Source: Flavisericum labens
GTDB taxonomy: Bacteria > Bacteroidota > Bacteroidia > Flavobacteriales > Flavobacteriaceae
Direction: 5' to 3'
DNA length: 64,000 nt
Assembly: GCF_045446075.1 (NCBI RefSeq)
Contig: NZ_JBJJBQ010000008.1
Coordinates: forward strand, 90,340 to 154,339
Shown here: in pieces, positions 1 to 7,965 of the stretch
Layout of the letters: every line of letters begins with the position of its first letter
Numbering within the stretch: the stretch's first letter is position 1
Notes under the pieces: model-generated
Databases searched by the model: none
What the model was told of the DNA's origin: nothing
What the model saw: only the letters and a program-made list of their open reading frames with translations
Program-made: the position numbers and the translations under genes

Positions 1-752
1 GACTTTCTAAAGATTGGATAAGGCTCTTGCACCTTCAGCGCGATGAAACCCAAGAATTCTTAAGAAACCCTACGGAGCCTTTAGATTTAATTGTACCACG
101 TGGAGGCGAGCGACTTATTAAATTTGTAAAAGACCACGCCAGTTGTGCCGTATTGATAAGTGGCCGTGGAAACAACTTTTTATATGTATCTGAAGATGCC
201 GATTGGAAAAAAACCATCAAGGTTATTGTTAATGCCAAAACCCATAAAATTTCTGGTTGTAATGCTTTGGATAAAGTTTTAGTCAATAAAAACATTCCTA
301 ATTACGAAGCCAAACTAAAAGAGCTTCAAAAAGTGTTGCAAAGTGTTAACGTAAACATCCTTGTTGACGAGAATATTGGTAAAACACTTCAAGATGAAAA
401 TAAAATACCAAATGAAGACACTTGGTACGAGGAGTTTTTGGCTTTAAAAATTCTTTTGGCCGAAGTTAGCTCATTGGATGAGGCTATTGAAAAAATCAAC
501 ACTTATTCTGGCGGACATTCAGCAGCAATTCTTACAGAAGACAAAGACAAAGCCAATTTGTTTATGGAGCAGGTAGATAGCGCCGCTGTTTACCACAATG
601 CCTCTACCCGATTTACTGACGGCGGACAAATGGGCGTTGGTGCCGAATTGGCCATTAGTACAGATAAGCTGCACCACCGAGGCCCTCTGGGATTAAAACA
701 GTTAGTCACCAACAAATACTATGTTTTTGGTGATGGACATGTTAGAGTCTAA
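1..752 (+). CDS. proA: Gamma-glutamyl phosphate reductase, 3' part
   Basis: The reading frame is open to the left edge (from base 3), so the 5' part of the gene lies outside the window; the TTG at 27 is not a real start. About 250 residues of the C-terminal half are present. ProA reduces gamma-glutamyl phosphate to glutamate semialdehyde with NADPH, the second step of proline synthesis in the cytoplasm. Family features seen are IVPRGGERLIKFV, the NAKTHKISGCNALDKVLV block and the closing GDGHVRV-type end. The cysteine of the SGCNAL block sits where the family has its catalytic Cys. proB and proC are not visible and may lie to the left. Identification is by recalled family motifs and is firm. 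Confidence 0.93.
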   Translation, partial: LSKDWIRLLHLQRDETQEFLRNPTEPLDLIVPRGGERLIKFVKDHASCAVLISGRGNNFLYVSEDADWKKTIKVIVNAKTHKISGCNALDKVLVNKNIPNYEAKLKELQKVLQSVNVNILVDENIGKTLQDENKIPNEDTWYEEFLALKILLAEVSSLDEAIEKINTYSGGHSAAILTEDKDKANLFMEQVDSAAVYHNASTRFTDGGQMGVGAELAISTDKLHHRGPLGLKQLVTNKYYVFGDGHVRV

Positions 753-780
753 AACCATAAATCATCTATAAAATCGATAC

Positions 781-807
781 AGAACCACCTAAATTTTAGG
801 TGGTTCT
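781..807 (+). terminator. Hairpin after proA
   Basis: An almost perfect palindrome, AGAACCACCTAAA / TTTAGGTGGTTCT, begins 28 bases after the proA stop. The T-tract downstream is weak (TTCGATT). It lies between convergent genes, so it may serve both directions. Confidence 0.6.
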
Positions 808-847
808 TCGATTAAACGACATGCTATAATTATTGGTATCATAATCA

Positions 848-1246
848 TTACTGTGAATCAGAAAATAAGCTTACCAAATCCCATTTAAAGGGCTCTACGG
901 ATATTAAAATAGCCGTTACAATTACCACTACAGGTAGTGCAATAGTTAAAATTGTTGACGTTGTTTTATCCTTCTCCTTAATAGATTGGATATACTCCTG
1001 ATTTAAAGGAAATTTTAAGGTTTTACCATTGATTCTCTTGATACCATAGTAATGGCCATCTTCAACGGTGACCTTGTAAAATTTATCAATCTTGTTGTTT
1101 TTGGCCACAACCTTAACCTTAGATTGATTTTGAACAGCTCTATCTAATGTAACATTTGTCGATTTGTACACTGTGCAGCTTTGCAAAATCACAAACAATG
1201 CAAATAGCTCAGCGATTAACTTAATTTGTTTTTTTAGTGTTTTCAT
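848..1246 (-). CDS. Small putative lipoprotein, unknown function
   Basis: About 132 residues if translation starts at the ATG at 1246; a TTG 18 bases upstream (1264) would overlap the preceding gene by 4 bases. The N-terminus is a hydrophobic signal followed by a lipobox-like LQSC, so the mature protein is probably a lipoprotein beginning CTVYKSTNV. A second hydrophobic stretch (TILTIALPVVVIVTAILI) near the C-terminus looks like a membrane segment. The middle is basic and beta-rich. It is the last gene of a run of four exported-protein genes on the minus strand. I do not recognise a domain. Confidence 0.6.
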   Translation of the reverse strand: MKTLKKQIKLIAELFALFVILQSCTVYKSTNVTLDRAVQNQSKVKVVAKNNKIDKFYKVTVEDGHYYGIKRINGKTLKFPLNQEYIQSIKEKDKTTSTILTIALPVVVIVTAILISVEPFKWDLVSLFSDSQ

Positions 1247-1260
1247 TATCGTTAGTTTTT

Positions 1261-1776
1261 TCAATTAAGTCTATTTGAATTCATTGCTTTCATAAAATCA
1301 TCCCATTTAGAAGGGTCTCCATTTATAATAATGGTCTTTGATTTTTTAGATAAAATTGTAGCTCCCCCTATTAATGCACCTGCTGGCATACCTAAAATAG
1401 CACCTATTGCCGCATTATCTCCTCTTGTAAAACTAATCGAAGTTCCAGGAGGATCTGGTTCTACTAAAGTTGCGCCAGAAATTGCCCCGACAGTCGCACC
1501 AATTAAAACGCCCATGCCAATATTATGGCCTCCAGATCTTTTTGTTTTTATATAACCAATTTCCTTTACATTAATATTGAAACTACCTGTTGGTCGTTTC
1601 AACCGCAGTATTGAATCATTTAAAGAAACTATCCTTCCTTTATTAATTTTTTTGCCCTTAATGTTATACACTCTAACAAATAGCTTTTCAGAATCAACTT
1701 GGGAATGCGAATAATTACTTAAAAGCAGTATAACAACCAAAAAAAGACTTACTGATATTGATTTAAAATTTTCCAT
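1261..1776 (-). CDS. Exported protein with glycine-rich membrane stretch
   Basis: 171 residues with an N-terminal signal peptide ending around SHSQ. Residues about 30-75 look like a small beta domain (KGKKINKGRIVSLNDSILRL). Then come two glycine/alanine-rich hydrophobic segments (GMGVLIGATVGAISGA and AAIGAILGMPAGALIGGA), which resemble the glycine-zipper pairs of small envelope proteins. It starts at an ATG, and its end overlaps the possible TTG start of the next lipoprotein gene, so the two are probably translated together. No function can be assigned; an envelope location is likely. Confidence 0.6.
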   Translation of the reverse strand: MENFKSISVSLFLVVILLLSNYSHSQVDSEKLFVRVYNIKGKKINKGRIVSLNDSILRLKRPTGSFNINVKEIGYIKTKRSGGHNIGMGVLIGATVGAISGATLVEPDPPGTSISFTRGDNAAIGAILGMPAGALIGGATILSKKSKTIIINGDPSKWDDFMKAMNSNRLN

Positions 1777-1811
1777 AATTATATTTAATTTAATTAATAA
1801 TTCACTTGTTA

Positions 1812-2207
1812 TTACTTTATTTGAAGCGTGTATAATTTTGAAGTTCTACCAGAATCACATAAATGCACACCATCAATAGGGTCTACATCCAGAAAAATTT
1901 TCAAATCATAAATCCCGGTTTGTTTAGGAACACCTTCAAAAATTCTTTTATCAAGACCTAAATAAACATTAATCCCCTCAGGCACTGATCCTTCAATTTC
2001 AAAATCCCAAACATAAACATCTGTATCAGGAGATTTAGGTATGTACGGAATCAATTCGTCGTAATAGTTTTTTCCCAAATACCCCAATTTCAATTCCTTA
2101 TTAGGAAGTTCTGAAGGTTTTAAATCTCTTAAACAGTTATTGGCGGCTTCACAATTAAAAAGAGTAAAGCTTACTGCCAAAACAACGATATATACCTTGC
2201 TTCTCAT
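1812..2207 (-). CDS. Putative lipoprotein with Ig-like fold
   Basis: 131 residues. The signal peptide ends in FNC (Cys at 19), compatible with a lipobox. The mature part contains a pattern (FEGVPKQTGIYDLKIFLDV) that recalls the He_PIG/putative Ig domain signature G-x-P-x2-G-x-Y. Cysteines around CLRDLKP and HLCDSG could form a disulfide. It sits in a run of four exported minus-strand genes. The fold is inferred from this short signature only. Confidence 0.55.
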   Translation of the reverse strand: MRSKVYIVVLAVSFTLFNCEAANNCLRDLKPSELPNKELKLGYLGKNYYDELIPYIPKSPDTDVYVWDFEIEGSVPEGINVYLGLDKRIFEGVPKQTGIYDLKIFLDVDPIDGVHLCDSGRTSKLYTLQIK

Positions 2208-2255
2208 GTATCTATTATCCTACTTGCAAGTTGTTCGTTTCATATTATTATCTTT

Positions 2256-3020
2256 TTACAATTGATAGGCAAGTCCAATTTTCGCAGAGCGAATTTCATT
2301 TTGCCCCGTTTCATGAATAAAACTAATGGCGTATTTCTTCAACCTCAACCCTATTGTTAATCCACTAAAACTAGTATCGCCGTCAAAAATATCTGTTTCT
2401 TCAATACCTATTAATCCTCCCACATAAAAGCCAACTGTAATTGCTTTTTCTGAAGACTGTTTAAAAGCGTATTCTGAATATAAATGATATGTAAACATCG
2501 ATTTTTGATTTACAACAATTAAATCAGGATCATTTTCTTTTAACAAGTCTGTTATCTTCTTTTGGTAATCTCCAAACTCATTGTTATATGCCAGTTCCAA
2601 TCCGATGAAGCGATAATCAATTTTTGGTCTTGTATAGGTATAGTTGGCTCCCGTTTTTGAATAAATGTTATAAAAGCTTTTCTTTTCTCCATCACTCACT
2701 AAACCATCATAGCCCTCAACAAACTTGTAGCTTCCCATTGATGCTCCTAAACCGTAATAACAATTGTAAAATCTGCCCGTAGTATTGCGGTGTATATTCA
2801 ATGAAGCTATGGTTTTTGTATCATCAAAGGCTCTTGCATCCTGCATATGGCGACCAAAACTTAGGTTTCCGGAAACATAAGTTTCGCTTGTCTTTTTATC
2901 AACATAATGCTGTTTTTCGGTGTAAGACTTTAAAGCCCCGTATGAGGCCGTTGTATAGACTCTTTCAGTGCCACATGACATTAATAATAGTGTTGATATG
3001 ATTTGAATTATAGTTTTCAT
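2256..3020 (-). CDS. Putative lipoprotein / outer-membrane barrel, unknown
   Basis: 254 residues. The signal peptide has a lipobox, LLMSC, with Cys at about residue 16. The rest is rich in alternating aromatic and glycine strands (YYGLGASMGSYKF, ITVGFYVGGLIGIEE, FSGLTIGLRLKKYAISF) and ends in a strand with a hydrophobic terminus (AKIGLAYQL), as in small outer-membrane beta-barrels. It is probably the first gene of the minus-strand run 848-3020. The combination of lipid anchor and barrel-like sequence is uncertain. No family recognised. Confidence 0.55.
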   Translation of the reverse strand: MKTIIQIISTLLLMSCGTERVYTTASYGALKSYTEKQHYVDKKTSETYVSGNLSFGRHMQDARAFDDTKTIASLNIHRNTTGRFYNCYYGLGASMGSYKFVEGYDGLVSDGEKKSFYNIYSKTGANYTYTRPKIDYRFIGLELAYNNEFGDYQKKITDLLKENDPDLIVVNQKSMFTYHLYSEYAFKQSSEKAITVGFYVGGLIGIEETDIFDGDTSFSGLTIGLRLKKYAISFIHETGQNEIRSAKIGLAYQL

Positions 3021-3133
3021 GATTAAAACGGTACTAACTATTAATGATTCAAAACTATAGTAGGTATAAGTAATTTATGTCCCAGTTGATATTCGATAGA
3101 TGATTTAGGACACACTTTTAATATGACCTTAAC

Positions 3134-3904
3134 TTAGGCAACATTGCTTGTAAGCCTGTTCTTTATTTTCGAAGGAATTATAGAATCAAGAAACATAAAT
3201 ATTTTATTTAGAAACCCTGGAACAATAAGTTCTTTGTGCTTTAAAAACTGATCTAATGTTTCGTTTGCAGCGTCTTCTGGGTTTAATATTGACTTGCGTG
3301 GAATCCAACCCAATTTTCTGTTCTGCAGGCATAGGCCCGTTGTAGTATTCATACCTCCTGGACATACAATAGACACCCAAACACCATACTTTTTAAGCTC
3401 CTTCCCTAAACTTTTTGAAAACGAAAGTAAATAGGCTTTGGTACCACTATAAACTTGTTTTTTGGGAAGATGGAAGAAACTGGCCATACTACTCACGTTC
3501 AAAATACCTGAAGGTGCATTGGCTTTAAAATCATCTAAAAACAATTTGGTTAAAATGGTTGGTGTTGTAACATTGACTTGAATCTGCTTCAAAAAATAAT
3601 CTTCAGATAAATTTTCAAACAATCCTTTACTTAATACCCCTGCATTATTTATTAAATATTTAACTGAGGCTCTACGCTTTTTTATATCGTCATAAAGTAA
3701 ATTACAGTTGTCCACGGTACTTAAATCCAACTCGAAAGCGATAACTTTAATATTAAAATTAGCTTTAAGAAACTCGCCTAATTCCTGAAGTCCAGAATGA
3801 GGTAATGACACAATTATTAGGTTCATACCTAGTTTAGCACACTTTATGGACAAGGACTTACCAAACCCCGTACTCGCACCTGTTATTAATGTATATGTTT
3901 TCAT
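3134..3904 (-). CDS. Short-chain dehydrogenase/reductase (SDR)
   Basis: 256 residues, the normal length of a classical SDR. Seen: the NAD(P)-binding TGASTGFG (residues 8-15), NNAG (86-89), catalytic Ser about 139, Tyr152 and Lys156 in YSGTK, then PGGMNT. The C-terminal LDSIIPSKIKNRL region resembles SDRs acting on lipids or other hydrophobic substrates, but the substrate cannot be read from sequence. It overlaps the epimerase gene upstream by 4 bases and is the last gene of a tight four-gene operon. Confidence 0.85.
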   Translation of the reverse strand: MKTYTLITGASTGFGKSLSIKCAKLGMNLIIVSLPHSGLQELGEFLKANFNIKVIAFELDLSTVDNCNLLYDDIKKRRASVKYLINNAGVLSKGLFENLSEDYFLKQIQVNVTTPTILTKLFLDDFKANAPSGILNVSSMASFFHLPKKQVYSGTKAYLLSFSKSLGKELKKYGVWVSIVCPGGMNTTTGLCLQNRKLGWIPRKSILNPEDAANETLDQFLKHKELIVPGFLNKIFMFLDSIIPSKIKNRLTSNVA

Positions 3905-4890
3905 GATGATGATGATTTTAAATGTTTAATTGTTCTTTGAAGTCCAACATCCAAAGGTGTGGCTTGATACTTCAATTCTGCCATGGCTTTATCGGATGTT
4001 GAAACTCGATTTACAAAAAGAAAGTCCAGCACCTTTGGCGTAATTGATGGCACCGCTCTTATAAGGGCATAAAGCAAATTTGCTATAGAAAAAAATGCCT
4101 TTACACTGCCGTAATGAATCTTTAGTATTTTGATATTGCTATGAGTCAATTTTTTAATGAGTAAAAACAAGTTTCTATAACTAATATTTTCACCTCCAAT
4201 AATAAATTTCCCATAGTACCTCTGGCTTTTCATAGCCAAAAGATGAGCATTTACTACATCATCAATAAACACATAGTTTGAAATGCTTTCCAATTTGTTT
4301 GGAACCACGAGAAAATCCTTTTGCATGAACATCGTAATCAGTTTGTTCACTCCTGTTGAAAAAGTACTCAACCCCGGCCCATAAACCTTTGACACATTTA
4401 AGACAACACATGAAAGTCCTCCTTTCACATACTTTTTAACGACATCCTCTGCCATGCTTTTGGTCAGTTCATAGTCATTAGCAAATGACGCAATCCTAGG
4501 TTGTGTTTCCGTTATGGGAACTTCTTTGTAGGATGGCCCAAAAACCGATAGTGTACTGGTATATATCACTTTTTTGACTTTGTGCATTTGTGACGCCTTT
4601 AAAACATTTTCTGTACCCAGTACATTTGTACAGTAAAAATTATCGACGCTCTTGCATTTTAAATTGGTAAAAGCGGCGGTATGGAATACATAATTGCAAC
4701 CTTTCACTGCTTTTTCCACAGAATTAAAATCGCATATATCGCCTTTTACCATGGCAATATTTTTATGCTTCGGAATTTTTTCTGAATTCAGATCCCTTAC
4801 CAGCGCGACAACTTTAAAATTTTCGCCCGCCAGCCTTAGTGCTAATTCGTGGCCAACATAACCTGTTGCTCCTGTTACAAATACTTTCAT
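3901..4890 (-). CDS. NAD-dependent epimerase/dehydratase family protein
   Basis: 329 residues, extended SDR. The Rossmann motif GATGYVG is at residues 7-13, and the active-site pair is Tyr140/Lys144 (YELTK) with TSTLSVFG before it. The overall form resembles dihydroflavonol reductase, 3-beta-hydroxysteroid dehydrogenase and HpnA-like proteins more than sugar-nucleotide epimerases. This suggests oxidation or reduction of a small hydroxyl compound or lipid. Its start overlaps the end of the CPBP gene (4887-4890), and its end overlaps the SDR start, so the products probably work in one pathway. Confidence 0.82.
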   Translation of the reverse strand: MKVFVTGATGYVGHELALRLAGENFKVVALVRDLNSEKIPKHKNIAMVKGDICDFNSVEKAVKGCNYVFHTAAFTNLKCKSVDNFYCTNVLGTENVLKASQMHKVKKVIYTSTLSVFGPSYKEVPITETQPRIASFANDYELTKSMAEDVVKKYVKGGLSCVVLNVSKVYGPGLSTFSTGVNKLITMFMQKDFLVVPNKLESISNYVFIDDVVNAHLLAMKSQRYYGKFIIGGENISYRNLFLLIKKLTHSNIKILKIHYGSVKAFFSIANLLYALIRAVPSITPKVLDFLFVNRVSTSDKAMAELKYQATPLDVGLQRTIKHLKSSSS

Positions 4891-5564
4891 GATATGGTTT
4901 TGTTTTTTAAGGTTAAATAATAAAACACTGAAATTTCATAAACGGCCGAAAGCGCAAGGTGAATTAAGAATGCGCACCAAACATTGTTTGTGAAATAAGT
5001 AAATAGGCAGAGAATAATTCCGAACGGAATAGCTCCTAAAATTTCTTTTTTGGAATCGAAAATATGAATGAGAACATATAAAGCCGTACTGTAAAATATA
5101 GCCAGAAATAGATTGGTAAACTCAAGAAACTCAAATAGAATAACCCCTCTGAAAAAATATTCGTAACACAATAAGAACACAAACCTTATGATAAAATAAG
5201 TCCATGCATTTGAAAAACTATAAAATTTAACTTGGGCTTCCTGAAGATCTTCCTGTTTTTTAACACCAAAATAAGATGCCGTAGCAGAAAGAAATACCAC
5301 CACGAAGAACAACAATAAAATATGCAGTCTTGGAATTTCAATCGAACTAATTAGATAATTTAATTCTGGTGTCTGGATGAATGCAAGAATGCCAAAAAGG
5401 ACAATGCCCAGTAAATGTTTTAAATTTAGCATGCGCAAACCATTGGCCGAAAGCAATGCTGTGTATAAATTGCTAATTCCTATTTTTTTGTAAACTGAAC
5501 TAGCAATAAAATACAAGGTGAAACAAGCACCAATAAACGTCCATATGTATGCTGAGTTACTCAT
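4887..5564 (-). CDS. CPBP-like integral membrane protein, degenerate motifs
   Basis: 225 residues with about six to seven hydrophobic segments. The layout fits the CPBP (Abi/CAAX protease-like) family, but the three motifs are altered. EExxxR appears as YEYFFR (residues 134-139, first Glu replaced by Tyr). FxxxH appears as Y163VLIH167. The third motif has His202 followed by Ser rather than Asn (HLALS). It is therefore probably a non-catalytic or diverged member. It lies 2 bases after the preceding exported-protein gene and overlaps the next gene by 4 bases. Confidence 0.6.
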   Translation of the reverse strand: MSNSAYIWTFIGACFTLYFIASSVYKKIGISNLYTALLSANGLRMLNLKHLLGIVLFGILAFIQTPELNYLISSIEIPRLHILLLFFVVVFLSATASYFGVKKQEDLQEAQVKFYSFSNAWTYFIIRFVFLLCYEYFFRGVILFEFLEFTNLFLAIFYSTALYVLIHIFDSKKEILGAIPFGIILCLFTYFTNNVWCAFLIHLALSAVYEISVFYYLTLKNKTIS

Positions 5565-5566
5565 GA

Positions 5567-6253
5567 TTATGCAGGAATTAAGATGACATTAAAAAGTTTA
5601 CTTACCGCTTCCACTTTAATACATTTTCCGTTTTTGTAATGGAAAACATTGTGCTTGCCATATTCAAAATCAACCTTATACGTTCCATCTCCCAAAGGCT
5701 TCACCGCCACCATTTTCTTTAAATTATCACAAAAAACGGTTTCAACTCCTATAGGCTCATTGAAATAAAGTGTAATGAGGTTTCGTTTAATCAAACTAGT
5801 GTTTGAGGCCCCAGATAGACCAGTGATATTGAGATTATACCGCCCATCTTTAAATACAATTTTATGGTTCACTTTTGTTTTATTATTGAGCGTTCGAAAA
5901 ACTGATGAATAAACCAATACACCATTTTTAAAGATTGATTTTTCTTGCCCGATAACATTAAACTTGAATAAGAATTTGGCCTGAATATGGCTTTTTAAAT
6001 GGTAAATTGTAGAATCTCCAATACCATTTTTATTTATGTTTATGGTTCCTATAACCTTGTTGTTCTTAACAACGTGGTACGTAAGCGCTTTGCTCCTATC
6101 TGTATCATTAAAAGCGAGAGAACTTAAAATGGCTACCAAAAAGAAAACCGATTTTAACCTTAAGGCTATCTTTTTAAGATTCCCCCTGATTTTATTCGGG
6201 TTATTATTTTTTCTAAATCTTTTAAGAAGGTAAAAAATGAGTGCTGGTATCAT
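5567..6253 (-). CDS. Exported protein, possibly DUF6134-like
   Basis: 228 residues. A basic N-terminus (about 35 residues) precedes one hydrophobic segment (SVFFLVAILSSLAF), so it is a signal peptide with a long n-region or a signal anchor. The remainder is beta-rich (LTYHVVKNNKVIGTINI, SIFKNGVLVYSSVF, VNHKIVFKDGRYNLNI), resembling the periplasmic lipocalin-like DUF6134 proteins common in Bacteroidota. First gene of the operon. Function unknown. Confidence 0.6.
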   Translation of the reverse strand: MIPALIFYLLKRFRKNNNPNKIRGNLKKIALRLKSVFFLVAILSSLAFNDTDRSKALTYHVVKNNKVIGTININKNGIGDSTIYHLKSHIQAKFLFKFNVIGQEKSIFKNGVLVYSSVFRTLNNKTKVNHKIVFKDGRYNLNITGLSGASNTSLIKRNLITLYFNEPIGVETVFCDNLKKMVAVKPLGDGTYKVDFEYGKHNVFHYKNGKCIKVEAVSKLFNVILIPA

Positions 6254-6314
6254 GACTAATAGTTTTGATTATTTTAACTAATCGTAAAATTATTAGTAAC
6301 AAGACGTATTAATA

Positions 6315-6365
6315 TCCGAGAAGGTCTATTGTGTATTAATTAGGATGTCCAACGATAATCTCGGA
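6315..6365. repeat. 7-bp inverted repeat upstream of the operon
   Basis: TCCGAGA (6315-6321) and TCTCGGA (6359-6365) are perfect inverted copies. They sit in the 121-base gap between the AraC-type regulator gene and the four-gene operon. Each arm lies next to an ATAT stretch. This could be a regulator operator or a terminator-like stem with a long loop; there is no T-tract. Confidence 0.35.
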
Positions 6366-6374
6366 CTATATTCG

Positions 6375-7508
6375 CTAAAATTGGTCTCTAAAACTACTTG
6401 GTGTTTGTGAAGTAAATTTCTTAAAAGCAGAATAAAAGGTTGATTTTGAGTTAAACCCACATTCTAACCCAATGGCAACTATGGTATATTCACTAAATTC
6501 ATCATTAGACAGAAATTTTTTGGCCTGCTCAACTCTTAGAGAATTTATAAAATCAGAAAAATTATATTGACTATAACTATTAATCAATTTAGACAAATGG
6601 CTTTTGCTAATTCCCATTTCATCTGTTATGGTTTCCATACTTAGCAATGGGTTGAGGTACAATTTATTTTTAACAATGTGGTCTTTAATCGATTCAAATT
6701 CCTTTTGGTGCTTTTCATTGATAAAGTCGTCTTTTTGATCGGACAAATAATCTTCGCGATTAGAGGAAATCAAGACTTCATTATTGGCAATGGTACTTCT
6801 TAAAAAAATACGATCTTGCACCACATTATACTTGTAGAACCCTTGATAACCTATCCAATACAACAAAAAAGAAGTACCTAACCTTAAAGGGTAATAAGCT
6901 GTTTCATCACCTATCGTGTTTTTAATAATAATAGCTGTTACCCACAATAAAATAACCACCGACCCTAACCTGATGAACCATTTTATCCATTTTAGGTCAT
7001 CGAACGCCAAAATATAATCAAGCATTTCATGCTTCCTTAAAACAAGAACACTAGCATTTATAAACAAGAAAATGCAATAGAAAACATTACAAATTTCCTC
7101 TATGCTCGTATATTTTTCAATCAAATCCGCCTCTTTGTTTGAATCGTAATACACAATGGAAATTATACAGAGTCGGATAATGATTTCTAAAATAAAGATA
7201 ACCAAAGATGGCTTTATAAAATCATTAACGCGTTTTTCAACTCTTAAAAAATTTGCAGTAAACGCATAAAACATGGGGAAGATCAATAAATACCATGGCA
7301 CTTCTAAATGCTTAATCACAAATAATGAACAAATATAACCCTGGTCAATCAACCATGCTTGTAAGTTATTTAGTGAAATAAACAACACGATTAAATTTAG
7401 AAATATAATAACCTTGTCGTATTTCTTTTTAACAAAGATGGTAACCAGATTAAATCCAAAACCTTGGATTACACCTGAAATCAACAAAAAATTGATGATT
7501 TTCACCAT
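6375..7508 (-). CDS. Membrane-anchored AraC-family transcriptional regulator
   Basis: 377 residues. The N-terminal half (about 1-230) holds around seven hydrophobic segments, followed by a charged linker. The last ~95 residues are an AraC/XylS HTH domain: METITDEMGISKSHLSKLINS is the first helix-turn-helix, and AIGLECGFNSKSTFYSAFKKFTSQTPSSFR is the classic second HTH signature. Such 7TM-AraC proteins are common in Flavobacteriia and are thought to sense envelope signals. It is on the same strand as and just upstream of the four-gene operon, so control of that operon is a reasonable inference. Confidence 0.85.
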   Translation of the reverse strand: MVKIINFLLISGVIQGFGFNLVTIFVKKKYDKVIIFLNLIVLFISLNNLQAWLIDQGYICSLFVIKHLEVPWYLLIFPMFYAFTANFLRVEKRVNDFIKPSLVIFILEIIIRLCIISIVYYDSNKEADLIEKYTSIEEICNVFYCIFLFINASVLVLRKHEMLDYILAFDDLKWIKWFIRLGSVVILLWVTAIIIKNTIGDETAYYPLRLGTSFLLYWIGYQGFYKYNVVQDRIFLRSTIANNEVLISSNREDYLSDQKDDFINEKHQKEFESIKDHIVKNKLYLNPLLSMETITDEMGISKSHLSKLINSYSQYNFSDFINSLRVEQAKKFLSNDEFSEYTIVAIGLECGFNSKSTFYSAFKKFTSQTPSSFRDQF

Positions 7509-7965
7509 AAAAAGGAAATTAATTGGTTAGTTCTAACGAATTTAGAAAAAAAGACCGAGTTTTACATAGTAAATGTTGGCAATGCCCAATTTTTTTTTCG
7601 GTAATAGAAAATTCTAAGAAAACATTAATATAGTAAAATGATGAGTAATTTGTTCAGGAAAGAAACGGTAATTTTTGCTTTTTAATCTAGCATAATTGGG
7701 TTTTAGACGCCCTTAACCTTTCCGAAGATTTTTGCTTAAATAAAATTTTATGACTTTTCCTTACAACCACGTAACAGATATATTTATCCAAAAGTTTGAA
7801 TATCATTGAATTTGAATATGTAGCTGTTGTTTTCACAATTATTTAAATATACAATAAATATACTTGCAATATTCGAGAAACCTTTTAGGGAATTATCCAA
7901 AAATCCAATAAATTTTTATTAAATTTCACAAAATCTATTAAAACCTACTTGCGATTTCTCAAAAA
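7509..7965. other. 457-base intergenic region
   Basis: Divergent gap between the AraC-type regulator (leftward) and the HTH protein (rightward), so promoters for both must lie here. The only patterns I see are two partly matching blocks starting TACTTGC at 7861 and 7946, the second abutting the start codon at 7966. No RNA gene is recognised. Confidence 0.4.
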
